A stretch of DNA of 64,000 bases from Hypholoma sublateritium FD-334 SS-4 (Eukaryota; Basidiomycota; Agaricomycetes; Agaricales; Strophariaceae): contig KN817593.1 in assembly GCA_000827495.1 (NCBI GenBank), positions 62,001 through 126,000 of the forward strand. Direction: 5' to 3'. Below, in pieces: positions 22,895 to 34,954 of this stretch. Under the pieces are notes generated by a model, which saw only the letters and a list, made by a program, of their open reading frames with translations, was not told where the DNA came from and made no database searches. How positions within the stretch are numbered: the first letter of the stretch is position 1; every line of letters starts with the position of its first letter. The translations under genes and the position numbers were made by a program.

Positions 22895-23984
22895 CGCGAT
22901 CAATGAGCGAGACTTGAGTGGAGGGCTGAGTCTCACTCAAAGATTTTTGTATTTGCGCTGTACTTGAATAAAAAATACAACCTTGACCGCGTCTGTTCTT
23001 GACTCAACCCAGACTCAACCAGGTCTATTCCAAATTTTTGTACAAGCCCTCGAGCTGCAGTTCCGCAATCGATGTCGTGCTTATTGTTTCCTGTTTGGCA
23101 AGTTGCAACACTCAGGTGTATTTTCCCGTCGCAACTCATTCTTCTCAACACCACCGCCAACCAACGTTGTACCCCATTTACATTATTTTCCTCGATTTTC
23201 CAGCAGCATGTTGCTGCTGTACGGCCTCCGTGATTGACATGTGTCTTTCCAATTTCTCGTTATGTGGGAACCATGTTGAATGGCACGGAGTCCGAGTTCA
23301 GTTTGAGCTTTTCTTCTTTCTTCTTCCCCCTTTTTGGTTTGTTCATGTCACCGCTAAGCAAACATTCCTTTGCATTCGTTGGCTGGACTGACATGGATTT
23401 CTCCCACATCGCACTGTGCACAGGAACTAGGCTTCACCACGACGACACGTCACACGACTTCAACCGTATACCACACCATCACGTCCGACAGAACCAAGCG
23501 ATCATGCCCAAACCCCAACAGTCTGAAGGCACTGGGCAGTAACACCCAGCAGGGCGCGCGTGTTAGTTTCGGCGGAGCTCGGAACACTCTGAGGACATCA
23601 TTGGTATGCGCGTTCGAAGTACGGAGACGGTACGTTATGTACACCAGCTCTCTCCGCCGTCGTTCACCCCTTTCCAAGGTGAGTATACCCTTGATCTACC
23701 TACTACGCCTAGCATATGTAGTTGCATATGTATCATCCATGTATTGCCATAAGATCTACTATTTTTTATCGCCTGGAGCCTGATTTGACTGGCTATTTCT
23801 AAATTCTGAATAATACTGCCCAGCCGTGGGGCAGGACGTGATGAGGCCAGTTCGGCCGAAGGCCGGGAGCAGCGCAGCGGGATATTCATCCGATTGGGAT
23901 GAGATGCGTCAGACTCATAATAATATGCGCTGGGGATGGGTGCCAAGGACTCATGTCCAGGATGCGCGTACCTTTCTTCAGGAA

Positions 23985-24004
23985 GACTCAATCACAATTG
24001 AGTC
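23985..24004. repeat. Short perfect hairpin
   Basis: GACTCAAT-CACA-ATTGAGTC is a perfect 8-bp stem with a 4-nt loop. Its stem resembles the ACTCAA/TTGAGT words at 22.8 kb. Confidence 0.45.
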
Positions 24005-24299
24005 TGGGTTATGCATCAGGCGATGCAATTCTACTCAATAACACGACCCGGCTGTGTAATCAATGGATCAGTTCAAAATAATCTCATCAGCGCAGTGGCA
24101 TTGCGGCGCACAAGAATGGTGTGCTGCGTGTACCACGCGCCGGGGTCGTATTGTTTATGTGAGATCAGCAGCGGTGCGTGAGAAGGGGACGCGAATGATG
24201 TAGGAGAGCGCGTAGGCGCCTGACTCTGAAGCGAGGTGCGCGTCTGACATGGGAGGTGGGCAAGAGGTGCCATGCGGTGAGGTAAGAACGAAAAAGGGA

Positions 24300-25450
24300 C
24301 CGGAGAAAACGGGCCGCGCTGATGTGTGCTCTTGTTGCTGCTAAATATGACCCACAACCAACCCACAGCCGATTCGGACAACTTGAACGCACTGAGGTAC
24401 TACGGTGCGGTGCGCCTGATGCATATCGCTCGACGACCAGAGTATCAAGAGCGAAAAGAACGCGACTAGCCCCGCCTGCAGTGTCCACCCTTTCACACGA
24501 CGTGGCGAGCCGCAAGCGCAATTCGGATTCCAGGAATCCAAACTGTGAGAGCTCTCGTTCGAGGATATGCTCCAGGTATGGCTAACATAAATCTTCTCTA
24601 TCACCGGTTTAACAGTATTCATAGACCCATCAGTAGGTCGTACGCCGGATCGCTCCTCGGTTCTCATCAATACGTTCCACACCTTCAGCTTCGTTTCCAA
24701 CGTGGCCTACTTGAACTGAGCTGGATTATCACCGAATCACCGTACATGTAATTTGAACGTAATGCGGCGGGGACAACTGTAGTTCGGTAAGTACAGTTTC
24801 ATGCATTACATACGCTCCTTTGGGTTCTGATAATTGACATACATCTTCATAGGTGCACGGCGCGTCGAATATCCACTACTACGCTACGCTACCCGCTGGT
24901 ATTTTCCTCTGATTATCCGCGTATCTCCTGCACCCGCTCTCCCTCCCCACACTGAATCCCCCAGGCGATGATGTCGACAACCTCGAGCCCGTCACTAGCG
25001 TCATTGGTCACTCCGCGCGCATGCCCACGAACCTTCCGCTCGACCATGCATTTCTGCCCGTGTGTCAGTTAACGACGAATCCGCAAAACGCGCAGTGCGC
25101 TGCCGTTGGCTCGGCGATCTTCTCCGCTACTCCCTCTCCGCTCCTCCCTTTCCGGTGCGAGCGCCACCCACTGGGCTTCCGTCAACGTCCCGTGCCCTCG
25201 CCACGCCCCACGCATCTCTTCTCGGGGCAGCGCTGCTCCCCAGACTCGCACCTCAGAACGACGACCCCGTTGGCAAAGTAGGCTGTCGCCCCATCGGCTC
25301 TCCTCCCTTCGTCGACGGTCGATGCTGTCTCCCCACGTCGCACACGCCGCTACCAGTGTCCTGTACTTTCGCCGCTCCTGCGCGGCGCCGTCTCGGGTCA
25401 TCGGTACGGATGTTGCTACTAGTATATATACAACAACGTTCCAGATCAAA
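24300..25450 (+). repeat. Diverged direct repeat, copy A (left of NLR)
   Basis: Shares many collinear blocks with 33.3-34.3 kb in the same orientation: ATATGCTCCAGGTATGG, TTAACAGTATTCATAGACC, GGTAAGTACA(G/A)TTTCATGC, TGACATACA and AGGTGCACG(G/T)CGCGTCGAA. The blocks include donor-like and acceptor-like sites at the same relative places, so both copies probably derive from one intron-containing gene that has since decayed. No intact frame spans it. The outer limits are approximate. Confidence 0.6.
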
Positions 25451-28400
25451 AATGCTCATCGCAATTTAAATCTCACTGCACACCATAGCAGACGGCTGCC
25501 ATGCCGGAGCGCTTCGACGACGCAACGACATACCGCAGCCCGTCATTCTGGGTGATATTTCCAGCCCCCATCGCCGCACAACGCCCCAGACCCCTGTCCA
25601 TTCCCGATCTTCAAGCTTCGACGACGGTCATACACACGATACATGCGTCCCCCCGCACGCCACTGCAGCCCGCGCCCTATGCGTAGAACTCCCGCTGGCT
25701 CAACACCATACACATCGCGCCAGAGTCCACCGATAGAACAGTACATGCTACTCGTAGACGCAACCTCGCGCGCCTTTGGTACCTTCGACACCCCCATGCC
25801 TTCGTCTGCCCCGCCACTCTCCCGCATATCAATATCGCCTACGGCGTGACTCCTCGACGACGCAGCACAATTCTCCAGCCCATCGCCTCGCCCGACGCCC
25901 CCAGCATCCCCGGAGTCTCCCAAGCACGACCCAGGACAATGTCCCCGATTATGACGCACGCTGCCTGCCTACCCATATAGCTGAACATCGACCGCGGCGC
26001 CTCCTACTTGTCTGGCCGCCGCAGCAGCGGACGCCCATTCTGGACTAGCTTCTCAGCTACGACCTTGTTCAGGACGCACGCCACCGCCTCGCTCCCAACG
26101 GAGGAAAGTGGCCCCCAAGGCAAAGCACATCATCCTCCCCCGTAAGTTTGCCTGCATTCGCTGTGCCTGCGTTCTGCTAACAGCGCGTTGGCGTCGCAGA
26201 CACGCGACATCGAGCGTGACTCCGCTAAACCCAGACGCATATACCCACCTCTACGCAGCCGGAATACGCTCGCCACGCGTGCCTGGGCAAACCTTCCACC
26301 ACTTTCTGTCCCCACCCCACGGCTCCTCGCCCTCGACGACGACGATGATTGATCAGTTCATCACGACATTGCCAATCCCAACACCTCGCCTACCGTTCCC
26401 CATGTCTTCTCCTGCCGCCCCTCTCGGTCGCTGAGCTCCGCGTTCTTGCCCCCTATCTGTTATATATGACACCCCCTCCACGACGCCTACTCTGACGGCG
26501 CGACCATAAATTCTGACATCCACCGTGTTCCCGCCGTGCGCTCGTGCGTGTGCACGACGCAGAACACACTCCCGCGCCGTCGCTCCACGTACACGCCGCG
26601 CTCCGCGATGGTGAGGACGGCGGCTACGCCTGATTTCGGCCGTCGACGTCGAGGACACCGATGGACTGTGCGTGGTCGCGCGCCATATCGGGAGGCACCT
26701 CCTCAACGAGGGCGGTCCATCGGTGCCTGCGCGTGCTGCGGTGGTGGTGGATATGCACCGGCCGGCGCGCGATGGGATGAGGTGCTCGATTTCGCCAGTG
26801 GTAAAGACGGACGTGGACGAGGACCGCAAGGGCGATGAGGAGGTCCGCGGTGGACGCGATTCAGATGCTCGGTGGTTGCTGTATACAAGTTTTTGCAAAT
26901 TGACAAGGCAGAAAACGGCGGAATGGCGGGCCGCGGCGGTGATCCGCAATCGGCCGGCTTGCTGGCCCTTCAGCACAAGTTCAGCAAGTGTTCAGCGACC
27001 TGTCAGCGACGCATGAATTCGCCGCCCACGTAGTAGGTGGATTTGCAGTAATACAATGCGTTTATTAGGTTAGTACGAGGTGCTCTATTAATTTAAAAAA
27101 TGCGATTCACAATTAGAGCGGAGCCTGAAGCAAGCTCAGCTGGAGTCGAAAGAGCCGCCACAATTTTGCTATTTTTGCATACAACGATACATGTCAAGTC
27201 CAGAATTTACCTCCTTTCGCAACCAACCTCCCTCTATCTGCTCACTGTCCTCGCGCGCGGGCTACTGGATGACGTAGCATCAACATCCCGCGCAACAACG
27301 CCAGACGGCGTGTTCTCGACGACGCTCTAGATATCGCTGACGACGCACGCACGCCGCCATGTCTCCACCCCCATTCCCGCTTCCGCGCGGACTCTGCATG
27401 ACATTGGCTTTGGACCGAAACACAGCGCTGGTATACATGACCTCCGAAGAGCGAAAATACCTAGGCCTAAACATTCCTGGCCGAACGCTACACCGTTGTC
27501 GAGCTGAGCTATAGAACCGCGCCGCGCCGCACCAGCACGGACGCATAAATTATGCATATATACATACAGATCTAGGCCCACGATCATCTCTGGCGACGCC
27601 CAAATCCCCCTGTTCTCCACGCTCCAAATATTCATGTAGGTACCTCCCCATCGACACCCAGATGCCCCCGGGGGCAAGCCTCGCACGCCCATTATTCACA
27701 GAGACACTCGGTACTCAGCGCGTACTCTTCATCTCCATGCCGGCGCTACTTCACGACAAGGGCGACATCCCCCACCCATCACCCGCGTCGGTCCCGCGAC
27801 ACGTCAAATGCCTCTCGGATGTTCGAACACTTCGGCGCACTGCGCCTCCCTCCCGCCGACTCCGCCTTCCACCCCCGCTCCTCGACGATGACCCGTTTCG
27901 CCTTTACGCCCGCATCTTCGCCCCGCGCGACGCCGCCGCCGAACATCGGCTTCGATGTCTCCACTCCCATGACCCCCATGCTCCCGTATCCGGATACCCA
28001 CTGCTGCCCTTGACCCATCCGCCGTCTTGAGTTCAACGTACGCTACCATATTCGAAGGCAGCACGCCCCCACTAACGCTTCGTGGCAGACCGCGCGCGCC
28101 GCGTGGCTGCGCACGCAGAGCAAGCAGGCACGCGTCGCCCGGTGTTTCGTACGCCGTTCGGCGCATTGACCGATTAAAGAGCGATTTCGCGCAAGATGGC
28201 CTCTCGCGCGCTGCTTCACCGGGCGCCTGTACGATGGGATCTACTGTCCGTATGTACACAGCAGCGCTCCCTCAGCTCCGGTGCTGCTTGGTGTCGGCGC
28301 GGACCGTCGCGGGGTGGACACTAGATATATGCAGCTATCAGGGCGCGCCTGGAAATCGGGTGCGACGCGCGTGCTGGGTGTCCAGCCGGTGATTCCAGTG

Positions 28401-29022
28401 ATGCTGACGGCTACACTGATATGGATGAAGGGGGTCGGGCAGTGCGGGGAGCATGGTCGGCTCTTGCTCGCGCTTCAAGGTGGGTCCACCCACGCAGCGC
28501 GCCTGGATGTGGAGAGCAGCGAGTGGCGGGAGCGGCGCGCGCGATGCAGACGGATGGGAGGCACGCCATGGGTACACCACTCAGTGTAGGCTGTCCCGCG
28601 CGGATGTCACCGCACGATGAATAGAAAGAAATAGAAAAGTAGTATGTGCGCAAGTAGATCATGCGCTCGCTCCGGGCAGCGGACGAAGGGTGTGCATGGG
28701 GCTGGTGGAAATATGACGCCGGGTGCTGTCGGACGCGGAGCAGGTGGGCCTCCAGGCGGTGCTGAAGGTAAGACGGCGGAGCGGTGCAGTGCGTGGGGCT
28801 ATATGGTATCCTGACCGCCGCGCGAATTTGAAGGGAAGAGGGGACATCGATGAGGTTCAGGCGTGAACTGGTATGCGCCTACGATCTGTGTGCGATGGCG
28901 TGAATAACGCTCTGGTTCGAGGCGGTGTAGATTTGTTTTCCTCCGGAGCTGCTATTCATCTGAATGACGAATCAATTGATCAAGATCTACTAAATAATTT
29001 TTTCGTCCTCGGTGCCCAGCCT
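25451..29022. other. GC-rich decayed DNA, no supported gene
   Basis: High C/G content with many overlapping 60-200-codon frames on both strands (for example minus 26353-26976 and 27804-28259). None shows a family motif, consistent splicing or a dominant strand. It may contain diverged duplicates related to the flanking repeat, but I could not align them convincingly. Confidence 0.35.
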
Positions 29023-31728
29023 TCACAAGTCAAAAAAGTTAAAGCGATGAACTTCAAAAAAGTCAGGATCCTCAAGAAATGTCCGTGTTGAGTGGCATGA
29101 AACACAACTAAAATGTTCGGTGGTGTACTCGTGTTTTTCATAAGTGATACCACATTTCTGAAAAACAGTTAGTAAATAAAGAATGGTAATTAAACGGTGC
29201 ACACCTGAAGGTAGTCCAGCCTGACATTGGAAATTTCATAGGAAATTTGTCTAAACCGCAACTGAGCATCGTACTTTCGAAACCCGTCACACATTTCATA
29301 ATTCGGGCATTGTGACGGTCCTACAGGGCAGTTTTCATGATAGATTGTTCGCCGGCGCGCAGAAGAGTCGTTCTCATCCCGTTGGATGTCTTTCCTGATT
29401 GCTTCTCCGAGCTCTGGATCGCTCGAGATGCAAGGCAAATACTCAATCATAAATTGAGCTAATGTGCCTTCTTCTCGTTCCCGTTCATGATCACGGAAGT
29501 ATCTGAAAAAGCATTGGGGGTGAACGTTGAACGGGCAATGAGTGACAAGTAAATTGGAGCTTACTCATACGGGTCATATCCCCATTGACAAAATACATAT
29601 CTAATAATAATAAATGCAAGCTCTGCATCACCTAGTGTGTCCAAGATTTGTTGTGTCTTGTAAATAGCACTGGTGATCAATTCCAAAAGCCCCGAAATTA
29701 GGGCGCCATTCTTCCAGTCTAAATAATCATAGTTAATGAAATTGTCTATGAATTTGGAAGACAATTGCAGGCAGCATGTCCAAATAACCAGGAAGGATGA
29801 GTGATTATATCGGTCCAATATCAAGGCGGCAAGGTTGTCATCAAGCCAGATGATCAAAGAATTGTATAATTTGTTGGCAAAAACATCAGATGACAGCTTT
29901 TTCTATTTGTGTGTTAGCAGAAAGAACTAGAAACAAAAAGAACAACCATACTTGATTATCTAACCAATTGTAGTATTTATCCAAAGCGGAGTATGCAACA
30001 TATATTTCACCATCATACTGAGCAGAGTATTTGACACCAACTTTGATGATATTGGGCATGGACCTGGACAATGTGTCTGCCATCTCATTTGAGAGGATCA
30101 AATCCTGCCCAGAAAATGCATCCTCCAACATTGTCCAGATATCACAAACAATACAGTCAGCAGTATGAATATCACTTGAAAGCAAAGCTAAAAACACAAA
30201 GTCACTAAGGTTTTTCAAAAATGATTGATAACATACTCACCATCAAAGTGATCCAATAAATTGATAGTATAAAACTGCTGTAATTTGTTGGGCTGTATAT
30301 ATAGATCTTTGGATCTCAGTGGATCGAAAAGAAAGTCTTCGAGAGACTTATGATGGAGAAAAATTGAGTTATCATGTTTGTTGTCATTGTCAATATGAAG
30401 TGACAGCAAAGAATGCATATCACAAAGAATAAGTTGTGCTTGTCCAGGAGAATAGCCTAGAAGGGTCTCAATATAGTGTGGATTATGATCACTGACCCTG
30501 TTGATATTGGAAAGCAAGACCCGTAATATGTCAAGAACAGCTGGAAGATCATCCACGGCAGCAAATATTTGGTGATACAGAGAGTCAAGAAGAGCAAATG
30601 GTGTATCGGACTGGTCAGGTGATAACCGAGCTTTGAGAATGGTACCAAGATGTTCCATTGGGCTATGTCGTGCGGATTCAATGTATCGGATAGCAGTGGC
30701 TGCATAAATGAACTGGCCCGACGAATTACGGACAAGCTTGCAAATGATGTCGCTACCAGGCCAGTTGGGAGGGAGTGAGTCGCGCAACACGTGGCTTGTC
30801 TTGATCTCTCGAAATCTGTCTTCCAGAAATTGACGGATATCGTCATCCGGATGATAGTCGTCATCTAATGCTAATGTTTTTGTTTGATTTTGGATATCTA
30901 GGATGGAGAATGAATTACGGATGGCAAGTTCTGGCCGGCTAGAAATGACAAAACGGAGGTAAGGAGATGTTGAGTTAGATAGGAGATTGATAACTTCACG
31001 CTGGGACGCCTCCAGCCGACATTCATCGAGTCCGTCTACCAGAATAACATACAGCCCTGGGACAGCGCTAGGATCCTCAGCAGCTATGGCGGCCATGGGA
31101 TCGAGAATCAATGCTTTCATCTGGGATACCAAATTCCGTGAAAATACCGCCGGGTCATCGTGAATAGCAATCGCTAGGTGATCTCCAAAGCGAGGCACTC
31201 TCTTTGCAAGTTGATAAGCAAGTGTGGTGAAGAGGTGGTCCGTGATGTCTCGCTTAAAAGTGCCGCGGAAAAAGAAGAAAGATCCTCCGAGAATACCGAG
31301 TTTGTCGCAGAGTTCGGCGAAGGTCTGCATGATGGCTGACTTGCCGGCACCTGCGGGCCCATATATCCACATGAGTAGCCGTAGATTCGAGGGATCCTGA
31401 GCCCATTTCATTATGTCGCGTTGAACGGCCTCTCTTGTATGAGGGTGGCACTTGGGAGGGTCGCGGCGGTCCGCTGAGTCGTGAAATGCGCCAGGCGCGA
31501 TGTGTTCAAACAAGCGTTTGAGCGCTAGGTATAATGTCAACTTTTATTCAATATGTTCGATCAGAGAGAAATAACTGATATACCTTCCTGTTTGCGAACT
31601 TCGGGGCTGACATAGTTGTTGTAGTTATTGTAGTTGTGACAATCGCGGCCAACTTGTATGAAGGTACTGTCGTGGATGATGTTGCCGTGGGCATTATGAA
31701 GCATCTCGTTGCGAGTGGGTGCCGCCAT
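29023..31728 (-). CDS. NACHT-domain NLR protein, 809 aa, six exons
   Basis: Exons 31728-31584, 31524-30241, 30187-29952, 29896-29565, 29502-29205 and 29157-29023. All introns are GT-AG, 47-62 nt, phases agree, and the total is 2,430 nt. The Walker A motif GPAGAGKS is at residues 104-111, the Walker B-like LYVILVDGLDEC at about 206-217, and a FVISSRPE sensor motif follows. This is the NACHT signature of a P-loop NTPase that switches oligomeric state in non-self recognition and cell death. The N-terminal 48 residues contain GNIIHDSTFIQVGRDCHNYN, a short Asn/Tyr-rich head that could be a self-assembling signal (inference). The region after NACHT is helical, without visible ankyrin, WD or TPR repeats. 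The last two exons carry several cysteines (CPVGPSQCPNYEMC; KCGITYE; CVSCH) that may bind metal. The gene is bracketed by diverged direct repeats. Confidence 0.88.
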
Positions 31729-33339
31729 TTGAGAGTGTAAATGGGTAGGCCTTTACAGGATATGATTCTCCCTGTTTAAATACATCCTTTTGCGAGGCTA
31801 TCCGGTGGCCACGCCCACTAGCGGTGCATGAGTTTATGACCCATGTATTTGCCACAGCCGCAATCATTACATGTAGGCCACACCTTCAGGTCAGCGGAGT
31901 TTTGTGGAAATGAACATAACATGTACGACGTGTGGCTATCTATTTCCTATTAGTAACTTTCATTATAGCCTCCACGTCTACGCAGGCTGTGTATCTCGTT
32001 CAACACTTAGGTGCATGTTACGACTAGAGCATCAAATGAATGACCAATACGCGAGCATATTCTCCGTCAAAGCGATCGCGAAATGAAACATGGAAGGAAA
32101 GCAGACAAAGCTAAGCAGAAAATGACATGAAAGTCTACCATCTACGGAATGAGTATTTGGCCAATTCCCCACAGATCGCGGTGATGAGTCACACATACCC
32201 CAGCCCTCCACTGGTGCTTAAGTTATGGTACAGTTAACGGTGAAACTCAAGATGCCAGGCGCACCGCCTGCGCAGCCCAGCGAAAGGTATGCAGCAACCG
32301 CTTTGCGTAGTGCGAAGTTGCCCTCTGCAGCAAGCTCGCCACTTTCAAAGCGCCACACGACAAGGGGTGGGGGAGCAAAGGCTGTGGAAGGTGTGCAACC
32401 AGGCTAAACAGATTACAGGGACCATTGATATTCCTGACCCCGTATTCGGGCTTCGCCAGCGCTGGAAGCAGCAATAGATATCGGTCTAAGATGCCTATCG
32501 ACGGATTCGCGTCGCTGAACGTTATTGCTGTACGGTTCGACGAAGCAGGCGCTCACATATTCACCGGTATGCGGCGTTCACGTATAGGCTTAGACGCGCA
32601 GATTGATTACAGAAGAACAAATATCAGAAGTTTGTGGATATGTATATCATTGCTGTGCATCGCTTCGCCCAGCGCAGAAGCTCATAGGTCCGTGTATGTC
32701 AGGTCACTAGAGATGGTATTCACGGTGAGAGCAGGTAGGTTGTCAAACAGTGTCGAAGAAGTCGCGAGGTAGGTGGACTGTGTGCCGGTTCCACCGCTCC
32801 AAAGAACACAGCATGCCAGCGGAAAGATGCGATGTGTCGGCTATCTAGTAAACGTCTCTGAGAAAATGCGGTTGCGGAATGGAATAAATGGAATATCGGG
32901 AGCTCGAACTTCGGGGGACATCGTAGCGCCGTCCTTCGCGGCAGGTGGCAGGCCCATCGACGTCAGATCACTGGAGATGGTCTTCGTGGTGACGACGAGT
33001 AGGGTGCGGAAGATCGTAGAAGCGGTCAAAGCTGCCGGAGCACAGGTTCAACGTTCAGCGTTCATGTCTACCTGTTTTCTGGAATCAACCCCCGAGAGCA
33101 CGAGGTCGACAGAGGCAGGCTGTGCTTGTCAAGTATCTTCCAGCTAGGAATCCAAATTGCTGGCCGGGTAAGTTGTACTCTCGCCGATGGCGTGCTGCGT
33201 TTACGATGCTCCGGGATTGGCAGCGCAGCGGTAGCAGAGTCCGTGTTCGAGGTGCGTGAGCGTGTAAGAGAACTGGTATGTAGTACGCGTTCGACATGGG
33301 AACGAAATCGAGACCGGAGAGACCCGGACCGCTTCGTCG
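31729..33339. other. Gap with an internal duplicated motif
   Basis: Upstream flank of the NLR gene, presumably including its promoter. No intact gene. On the minus strand two related coding-like pieces occur (around 33029-32841 and 32770-32690), both containing TISSDLT. Confidence 0.35.
32698..33035 (-). repeat. Imperfect tandem repeat of a coding-like unit
   Basis: About 70 nt at 32698-32770 resembles 32962-33035 (TCAGGTCACTAGAGATGG versus TCAGATCACTGGAGATGG, followed by similar sequence). In the minus-strand reading both give a Thr-x-x-x-Thr-Ile-Ser-Ser-Asp-Leu-Thr motif. The pieces do not form a complete frame, so this looks like a relic of a repeat-containing gene. Confidence 0.4.
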
Positions 33340-34300
33340 GTATCATCCGCAACCAACCGCCGCAAACAACTTGAACGCAAAGCAACATTCATTGCCAACA
33401 TTCCCTGCGCCTGGCACCACCTCTACTCTCTAAAAGATTTCAGAGGTGTGTCTGACAAATTTCGCTCCACTACCGGGGTATCATCAGCCCAAGGAGCGCA
33501 GGTAGCACCGCCTGCGGTGGTCACCCCGACACACGTGTCAAGCGCAGTTCACATCCAGAAATCCAATCTGTCAGAGAGCGCTCTTGTTTGGCTCTCGTCC
33601 GAGAATATGCTCCAGGTATGGTTATTACGACGCTTCTCTATCACCGTTTTAACAGTATTCATAGACCGTACCTCCACTTCCAACGCAGCTGGTTGAACTT
33701 ACATGGATTCTGAGCGTAATGTGATAGGGGGTAAGTACAATTTCATGCGTCAGATACGTGTCTTTGTATTCAGATAACTGACATACAACTCCGTAGGTGC
33801 ACGTCGCGTCGAACGTATCGGCATATACTACAGCATCGGCTGGAGTCTGTTCCTTGATAGCCCGCGTACCACCTGGACCTGCTATCCCTCCGCACACCGA
33901 GGCTCCCCAATGATGTCGATGAGGACGCAACCTCCAGCTCGTAACTTCCCGCGGATCCCGCTCGCTCACGACCTTCTGCGCATGTGCCACTGGCAGTCGA
34001 GAGCGAGTTCACACATCAAGTGCGCTCTAGCTCGCTCCTCCCTCCTCACTTTTCGTTCTCCCTGCGCGCGCCCACGACGTCGGTCAGGTTCCGTTGAACG
34101 TCCTGTACAATCGTCTGCCCACACACCTGTTCTCGCTGCGCCCCCGCCTGACCCGCACCTCTGCTCACGGACTCCTGGACGACGAGCTCTCTGACGGCGC
34201 ACATAATCGCCACATTCGATTTCCTCGACGAATTCCACGCCGGAGCGTCTCACCGAAGCAATGACATTCCCCACCGAATCATGTATCACACCTCATGATG
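33340..34300 (+). repeat. Diverged direct repeat, copy B (right of NLR)
   Basis: Partner of copy A at 24.3-25.4 kb, in the same orientation, with collinear blocks listed there. Copy B retains a frame from 33448 (82 codons) that ends shortly after a CAG-GTATGG donor-like site, then GTAAGTACA and CCGTAG-GTGCACG sites. These could be fossil splice junctions. No complete product is supported. Confidence 0.6.
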
Positions 34301-34954
34301 TCCCCACACGATGTGCGCAAGAAAGTGGAGGGGAAGCACCGGGTCACCACAACGTACGTATGCCGCTCCGCTGCTGTCCTACCTGCACTCACCTACCCCC
34401 AGCACTCACGCGCGCATCGTACAGATGCAAGAGGATGTTTCGTACGACGTCTTTGCGCTGCTGCCTGAGGGCTCCCGTGATGGTTCTGCGGGATCCGGGC
34501 GTCGATGGGCTCATGCACAAGCCGCAGGCCCACTCGCGTTCTGGCAGCACGAAGCCCGAAATTGCCGTCCAGTGCGTAGTTCAGAATCGCCTCGATCATC
34601 GTCGGAGCCTTGACCTATTCATCTCTCAAGCAGGGGCTCATACGTTAGAGACGCACGCCGGAAAGGCGTAGAACACCGCAACCTCTGCTTCTTGAATTTC
34701 CCGGTAATACAGATCTGCGCCTGTATCAGGAAGCGCAATAGCTGGGTCAAACGCAGTAAGTACTCAGCATCCTCTGGCGGTTCTGAACATGATATTTATA
34801 CAAGGTATTCGCGCAGGAGAGAACACGGATATAAAGTAAACTTAATGGTAAGTATCTACCTATTCGAGCGTATGAATTACATGAGAGTTTATTGACTGAT
34901 AAATATAGACCCAAATGAGGGATAGCGGAAAGCGAAAGATGTGAGTTCAGAATG
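34301..34954. other. Gap downstream of the GMC gene
   Basis: Open frames here (plus 34261-34671; minus 34393-34599, with EAILNYALDGNFGLR) are isolated and unrecognised. It is probably part of the same decayed zone as copy B. Confidence 0.3.

Larger units (their letters stand above)
20511..24299. other. Gap; GC-rich then AT-rich, small inverted repeats
   Basis: 21.5-22.4 kb is GC-rich, with overlapping antiparallel frames up to 263 codons (21285-22076 plus; 21569-22168 minus) that look like stop-poor noise. 22.4-22.8 kb is AT-rich and non-coding. Inverted repeats occur at 22826-22894 and 23985-24004. I support no gene here. Confidence 0.35.

Noticed and set aside
26353..26976. 207-codon minus-strand frame in the GC-rich zone
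   Set aside because: No motif, and competing frames on the other strand.
27650..27700. Start of a cytochrome P450 (PPG-like motif in MPPGASLARP)
   Set aside because: No downstream P450 helices, ExxR or heme-binding cysteine motif found.
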